Below, in pieces: positions 58,501-64,000 of a DNA stretch of 64,000 nt; position 1 is the first letter of the stretch, and every line of letters begins with the position of its first letter. Under the pieces are notes generated by a model, which made no database searches, was not told the origin of the DNA, and saw only the letters and a program-made list of their open reading frames with translations. Source of the DNA: Bathynomus jamesi (taxonomy: Eukaryota > Arthropoda > Malacostraca > Isopoda > Cirolanidae); assembly GCA_023014485.1 (NCBI GenBank), contig JAJOZX010003216.1, forward strand, positions 474,401-538,400, read 5' to 3'. The position numbers and the translations under genes were made by a program.

Positions 58501-59034
58501 AAAAGTTCAGGAGAGAGAATGACTGAAGCCTTGCCACGAGGCCTACCCAAGTACTCGAGATATTTAATTTGTGAAATGTATAAAACCTTTGCGTTTTAAA
58601 GATTTACTTCGTTACTCTGCTTATTGCAATAATTTCGTATATGAAGAGTAAATTAAAGGATACATTAAAACTTATACAGATTCCTCGTTATTATGTAGAA
58701 GTGCCTCTAAGTGAACTAGTTTGGTTTGTAGCTACAGTTATATTGATATATAGTATATACGCTCGACAAATAAAAGAATCCAGTTTTCAGTTCATTCTAA
58801 TTATATTACCAGATTCTGAATTCCAAGTCTGACCGGTAGATCGGTCATGGTGCCTGATATCGGCAATTAAAAAAATTACACTACTTCCCCTATTTTTATT
58901 TGCCCGTTATTTTATAATGAATGTTTTTTTATTATTGGCGTTTCTTTTTCAGAAAGGTAACACATTGGTTTTTTTTTATTCCTCGTATACCTATAAATTT
59001 CTAATTACTTCATTACTTCATAATTTTATATATA
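55582..59034. repeat. Array dimer 7 (3453 bp, deleted form)
   Basis: Same deletion junction as dimer 6, at about 57126, creating a 70-codon fusion ORF (56980-57192). 408-bp block about 57146-57551. Confidence 0.93.
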
Positions 59035-62000
59035 TTGTATATTAAATTTCTACGAAATTGGGAAAAAACGATACCACTACCAATAGACTATAAACCAAGT
59101 GAGTCGATAGAACACCTTTGTCCCGTAAAAGAAATCAGGCATTCATTACTCCAGATTCACAGTGGTTTCAGCAAGGTGCAGCAGCAGCACCACATTGCTT
59201 GTGAAACTCAACTTTTCTAGGTGTCATTTTTCCGACGACTAATCTTCCTCCTTGAGCCAGTAGAAGAAAGTGAAATTAATGAAAATCGATAATTTCTTAA
59301 TTCTTAAGAAATAACGTTTCTTAATTCTTAAGAAATAACGTAGGTTTTTTTTCCTTAAAATAACTGGTAAAAAGAAAGTGCAATAATTTTTCCTACATTG
59401 ATATTCTACATATGAAGATGGTAAAATATCACGGAGTGAAATAATGAGTTTTGGGAAATTACACTACTTGAAAGATGTAAAAAGAAATGGAGGCAAATAT
59501 TAATTAATTTTATCGGGCGGTTGTAATGGTCAGTTTGGTATTCATAAGGGAAAATGAGTGTGGTGCGACCAATTTGGAAGATAAGGAGCCTTGACTTTTG
59601 AAAGAAATATGGACACATTCATTGATAAATTATGAACAGATTATTTCTGAACAGTACATAAGTTAGAAATTTGGAAGGTGGACATCAGGGAAAATCAGAG
59701 AGGATGGAACGCAGAAAGGGGAGGGAGGCATATGTATGTGAGCCGACGACCATGTGGAGAAATATTGTGAGTGAAGGACGAATGTAGAAGTAGTAGTTCA
59801 TGGGCTTGTGATGGACAAGAAGTAAAGGAGGTAAGGAGTACAGATGGGGCCAATCTTTAGACGAAGGAACAGAAACTTCGGAAAAGGTAATAAGAATTAC
59901 TAGGATTATGAGAGAATGCGAGGACTTATGAGTGGTTTATGGTAAGTGGGTAAGGATGAACAGTTTGGAAAAAATGGTAGAAAATTTGAAATAACGACTC
60001 GGGGTTTGACGTCAGTATCTAAGGAGAGTTAGACAATAAATATATATCGTAAGGAAAGAACTGTAGGAATGTAAAATGATGTTTTACGGCTAATACTGAT
60101 AGAGACCCAATAGCAATGCGGATGGACCGACAAAAGGTTTTTCTGCTAGAGGCTTTCCCGAAATGACAGACTTTATTTGCCACTTTCATAAGAATTGTCT
60201 AGTAAAGTTCGAAAAATTATTCAAAAATTCGAGAAGAAATTATTATTATTATTTTGGTCAATCAACGACTCTCTCTCTTTTATAACAGTCAAAAAGTTCA
60301 GGAGAGAGAATGACTGAAGCCTTGCCACGAGGCCTACCCAAGTACTCGAGATATTTAATTTGTGAAATGTATAAAACCTTTGCGTTTTATAGATTTACTT
60401 CGTTACTCTGCTTATTGCAATAATTTCGTATATGAAGAGTAAATTAAAGGATACATTAAAACTTATACAGATTCTTTGTTATTATGTAGAAGTGCCTCTA
60501 AGTGAACTAGTTTGGTTTGTAGCTACAGTTATATTGATATATAGAATATACGCTCGACAAATAAAAGAATCCAGTTTTCAGTTCATTCTAATTATATTAC
60601 CAGATTCTGAACTCCAAGTCTGAACGGTAGATCGGTCATGGTGCCTGATATCGGCAATTAAAAAAATTACACTACTTCCCTATTTTTATTAGCCCGTTAT
60701 TTTATAAGAATGTATGTTTTATTATTGGCGTTTCTTCTTCAGAAAGGTAACAAATTGGTTTTTTTATTCCTCGTATACCTATAAATTTCTAATTACTTCA
60801 TAATTTTATACATATTGTATTGTAGCTGGTTCCTTCTTGGTGCTACTTGTATTTGCCGGGAAGAATGAAGGATACGAGAGGCAGGCTATCGCTTTGTTGG
60901 GTATCTCTTTTAGGGGCCTCTCGTGTCCTCTTCTCTCCTGTCGTTTGGGAGGTTAGCATCTTGAAGGAAAAGCCGGTCGTTTTCAGAGTTTATTTAGTTC
61001 TTGGTTGGCTGGGGTTATTTTACAGAAGATTTTGTTATTGTATATACAGCTGAATTAATTAAATATATATATAAATTTATGTACAATACTTATTTATAAA
61101 GATTATATATGATTCTTAAAATTACACAATGATAAAATATATACAATTTGGTAACGCGCAAAATTGGTTTGTTGGTAACTAATATAAAAATAATATAAAT
61201 GCGGAAAATTAACTGCGCGGCCCCACAGTATATTAAATTTCTACGAAATTGGGAAAAAACGATACCACTACCAATAGACTATAACCAAGTGAGTCCATGG
61301 AAGATGGTAAAATATCAGGGAGTGAAATAATGAGTTTGGGGAAATAACACTACTTGAAAGATGTAGAAAGAAATGGAAGCAAAAATTAATTAGTTTTATC
61401 GGGCGGTTGTAATGGTCAGTTTGGTATTCATAAGGGAAAATGAGTGTGGTGCGACCAATTTGAAAGATAAGGAGCCTTGACTTTTGAAAGAAATATGGAT
61501 ACAATCATTGATAAATAATGAACAGATTATTTCTGAACAGTACATAAGTTTGAATTTATGAAGGTGGACATCAGGCAAAATCAGAGAGGAATGGAACGCA
61601 GGAAGGAGAGGGAGGCATATCTTTGTGAGCCGAAGATTATGTGGAGAAATATTGTGAGTGAAGGACGAATGTAGAAGTAGTAGTTCATGGGCTTGTGATG
61701 GACAAGAAGTAAAGGAGGTAAGGAGTACAGATAGGGCCAAACTTTAGACAAAGGAAGAGAAACTTCGGAAAAGGTAATAAGAATTACTCGGATTATGAAA
61801 GAATGCGAGGACTTACGAGTGGTTTATGGTAAGTTGGTTAGGATTTACAGCTTGGAAAAGAATGGTAGAAAATTTGAAATAACGACTCGGGGTTTGACGT
61901 CAGTATCTAAGGAGAGTTAGACAATAAATATGTATCGTACGGAAAGAACTGTAGGAATGTAAAATGATGTTTTACGGCTAATACTGATAGAGACCCAATA

Positions 62001-62713
62001 GCAATGCGGGTGGACCGACAAAAACTTTTCCTACTGGAGGCTTTCCCGTAATGGCAGACTTTATTTGCCACTTTCATAAGAATTGTCTCGTAAAGTTCGA
62101 AAAATTACTCACAAATTCGAGAAGAAATTATTATTATTATTTTGGTCAATCAACGACTCTCTCTCTTTTATAACAGTCAAAAAGTTCAGGAGAGAGAATG
62201 ACTGAAGCCTTGCCACGAGGCCTACCCAAGTACTCGAGATATTTAATTTGTGAAATGTATAAAACCTTTGCGTTTTAAAGATTTACTTCGTTACTCTGCT
62301 TATTGCAATAATTTCGTATATGAAGAGTAAATTAAAGGATACATTAAAACTTATACAGATTCCTCGTTATTATGTAGAAGTGCCTCTAAGTGAACTAGTT
62401 TGGTTTGTAGCTACAGTTATATTGATATATAGTATATACGCTCGACAAATAAAAGAATCCAGTTTTCAGTTCATTCTAATTATATTACCAGATTCTGAAT
62501 TCCAAGTCTGACCGGTAGATCGGTCATGGTGCCTGATATCGGCAATTAAAAAAATTACACTACTTCCCCTATTTTTATTTGCCCGTTATTTTATAATGAA
62601 TGTTTTTTTATTATTGGCGTTTCTTTTTCAGAAAGGTAACACATTGGTTTTTTTTTATTCCTCGTATACCTATAAATTTCTAATTACTTCATTACTTCAT
62701 AATTTTATATATA
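59035..62713. repeat. Array dimer 8 (3679 bp)
   Basis: Undeleted form with the 408-bp block about 60819-61229. Type I start has the GGGAAAAAACG variant as in dimers 1 and 5. Confidence 0.93.
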
Positions 62714-64000
62714 TTGTATATTAAATTTCTACGAAATTGGGAAAAAACGATACCACTACCAATAGACTATAAACCAAGTGAGTCGATAGAACACCTTTGT
62801 CCCGTAAAAGAAATCAGGCATTCATTACTCCAGATTCACAGTGGTTTCAGCAAGGTGCAGCAGCAGCACCACATTGCTTGTGAAACTCAACTTTTCTAGG
62901 TGTCATTTTTCCGACGACTAATCTTCCTCCTTGAGCCAGTAGAAGAAAGTGAAATTAATGAAAATCGATAATTTCTTAATTCTTAAGAAATAACGTTTCT
63001 TAATTCTTAAGAAATAACGTAGGTTTTTTTTCCTTAAAATAACTGGTAAAAAGAAAGTGCAATAATTTTTCCTACATTGATATTCTACATATGAAGATGG
63101 TAAAATATCACGGAGTGAAATAATGAGTTTTGGGAAATTACACTACTTGAAAGATGTAAAAAGAAATGGAGGCAAATATTAATTAATTTTATCGGGCGGT
63201 TGTAATGGTCAGTTTGGTATTCATAAGGGAAAATGAGTGTGGTGCGACCAATTTGGAAGATAAGGAGCCTTGACTTTTGAAAGAAATATGGACACATTCA
63301 TTGATAAATTATGAACAGATTATTTCTGAACAGTACATAAGTTAGAAATTTGGAAGGTGGACATCAGGGAAAATCAGAGAGGGATGGAACGCAGAAAGGG
63401 GAGGGAGGCATATGTATGTGAGCCGACGACCATGTGGAGAAATATTGTGAGTGAAGGACGAATGTAGAAGTAGTAGTTCATGGGCTTGTGATGGACAAGA
63501 AGTAAAGGAGGTAAGGAGTACAGATGGGGCCAATCTTTAGACGAAGGAACAGAAACTTCGGAAAAGGTAATAAGAATTACTAGGATTATGAGAGAATGCG
63601 AGGACTTATGAGTGGTTTATGGTAAGTGGGTAAGGATGAACAGTTTGGAAAAAATGGTAGAAAATTTGAAATAACGACTCGGGGTTTGACGTCAGTATCT
63701 AAGGAGAGTTAGACAATAAATATATATCGTAAGGAAAGAACTGTAGGAATGTAAAATGATGTTTTACGGCTAATACTGATAGAGACCCAATAGCAATGCG
63801 GATGGACCGACAAAAGGTTTTTCTGCTAGAGGCTTTCCCGAAATGACAGACTTTATTTGCCACTTTCATAAGAATTGTCTAGTAAAGTTCGAAAAATTAT
63901 TCAAAAATTCGAGAAGAAATTATTATTATTATTTTGGTCAATCAACGACTCTCTTCTTTTATAACAGTCAAAAAGTTCAGGAGAGAGAATGACTGAAGCC
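62714..64000. repeat. Array dimer 9, cut by window end
   Basis: First 1287 bp of another unit, clean relative to the consensus, showing that the array extends beyond the window. Confidence 0.93.

Larger units (their letters stand above)
32579..64000. repeat. Tandem array of about 3.67-kb dimeric units
   Basis: The same sequence recurs with alternating spacings of about 1.79 and 1.88 kb (landmark ATGAAGAGTAAATTAAAGG at 33403, 35194, 37081, 38866, 40741, 42520, 44398, 48066, 51737, 53525, 55188, 56980, 58641, 60432, 62320; variants near 46170 and 49855). Two half-unit types alternate. Type I contains a block encoding HLCPVKEIRHSLL plus a doubled TTCTTAATTCTTAAGAAATA; type II lacks this and instead carries a 408-bp block starting TGTAGCTGGTTCC. 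The array continues past the window. No recognisable RNA gene or known protein domain in the unit. Confidence 0.95.

Noticed and set aside
32579..64000. Array as rDNA, histone, 5S or snRNA cluster
   Set aside because: No matching rRNA, histone or snRNA sequence, no Pol III boxes with terminator and no recognised domain in the unit.
32579..64000. CRISPR array
   Set aside because: Units are kilobases long, the context is eukaryotic, and there are no short repeats with variable spacers.

Overview
The window is eukaryotic, repeat-dominated nuclear DNA. Evidence: spliced transposase genes, (TA)n, (AC)n and (TAA)n microsatellites, GT-AG exon signals, many Tc1/mariner and hAT elements, two Jockey/CR1-type LINEs and a Penelope-like element. 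The LINE at 22.8-27.9 kb resembles, from memory only, a family common in arthropods and especially decapod crustaceans, so an arthropod (perhaps a decapod) is my best guess; no search was possible.

Layout. 1-8.1 kb: a spliced, decayed hAT element on the minus strand. Its BED-finger exon is at 7.8 kb and its dimerisation exon at 0.34 kb. One intron (about 1.5-6.6 kb) has been filled by a Tc1 element, several mariner-like elements and a decayed transposase of a type I cannot name. 8.1-13.2 kb: a broken Jockey-like LINE, plus strand. 13.28-16.94 kb: two nearly identical 1.8-kb Penelope-like copies head to head, forming a giant palindrome with a hammerhead-like motif near each outer end. 17.0-18.6 kb: a short hairpin element, a tRNA-like Pol III unit, and a full-length mariner with one nonsense codon. 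18.6-22.4 kb: the only good host-gene signal, two phase-compatible coiled-coil exons, with a GC-rich hairpin island in the intron between them. 22.39-28.45 kb: a TIR element containing a LINE, which contains a hAT, which contains a mariner; a 59-bp hAT MITE also sits in the LINE. 28.5-31.5 kb: two more mariner-like elements and a 511-bp hAT MITE. 31.8-32.0 kb: a possible exon of an unknown gene.

32.58 kb to the window end: a tandem array. The repeating unit is a dimer of about 3.67 kb made of two related halves of roughly 1.8-1.9 kb (type I and type II). There is a divergent edge unit, eight complete dimers and a ninth cut by the window end. Dimers 6 and 7 share a deletion of about 222 bp, and diagnostic bases change stepwise along the array, which points to local homogenisation by unequal exchange.

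I see no complete host gene. Functionally this is a transposon graveyard beside a higher-order tandem repeat; 8-bp duplications for three hAT-type insertions and TA duplications for most mariner insertions can be read directly.
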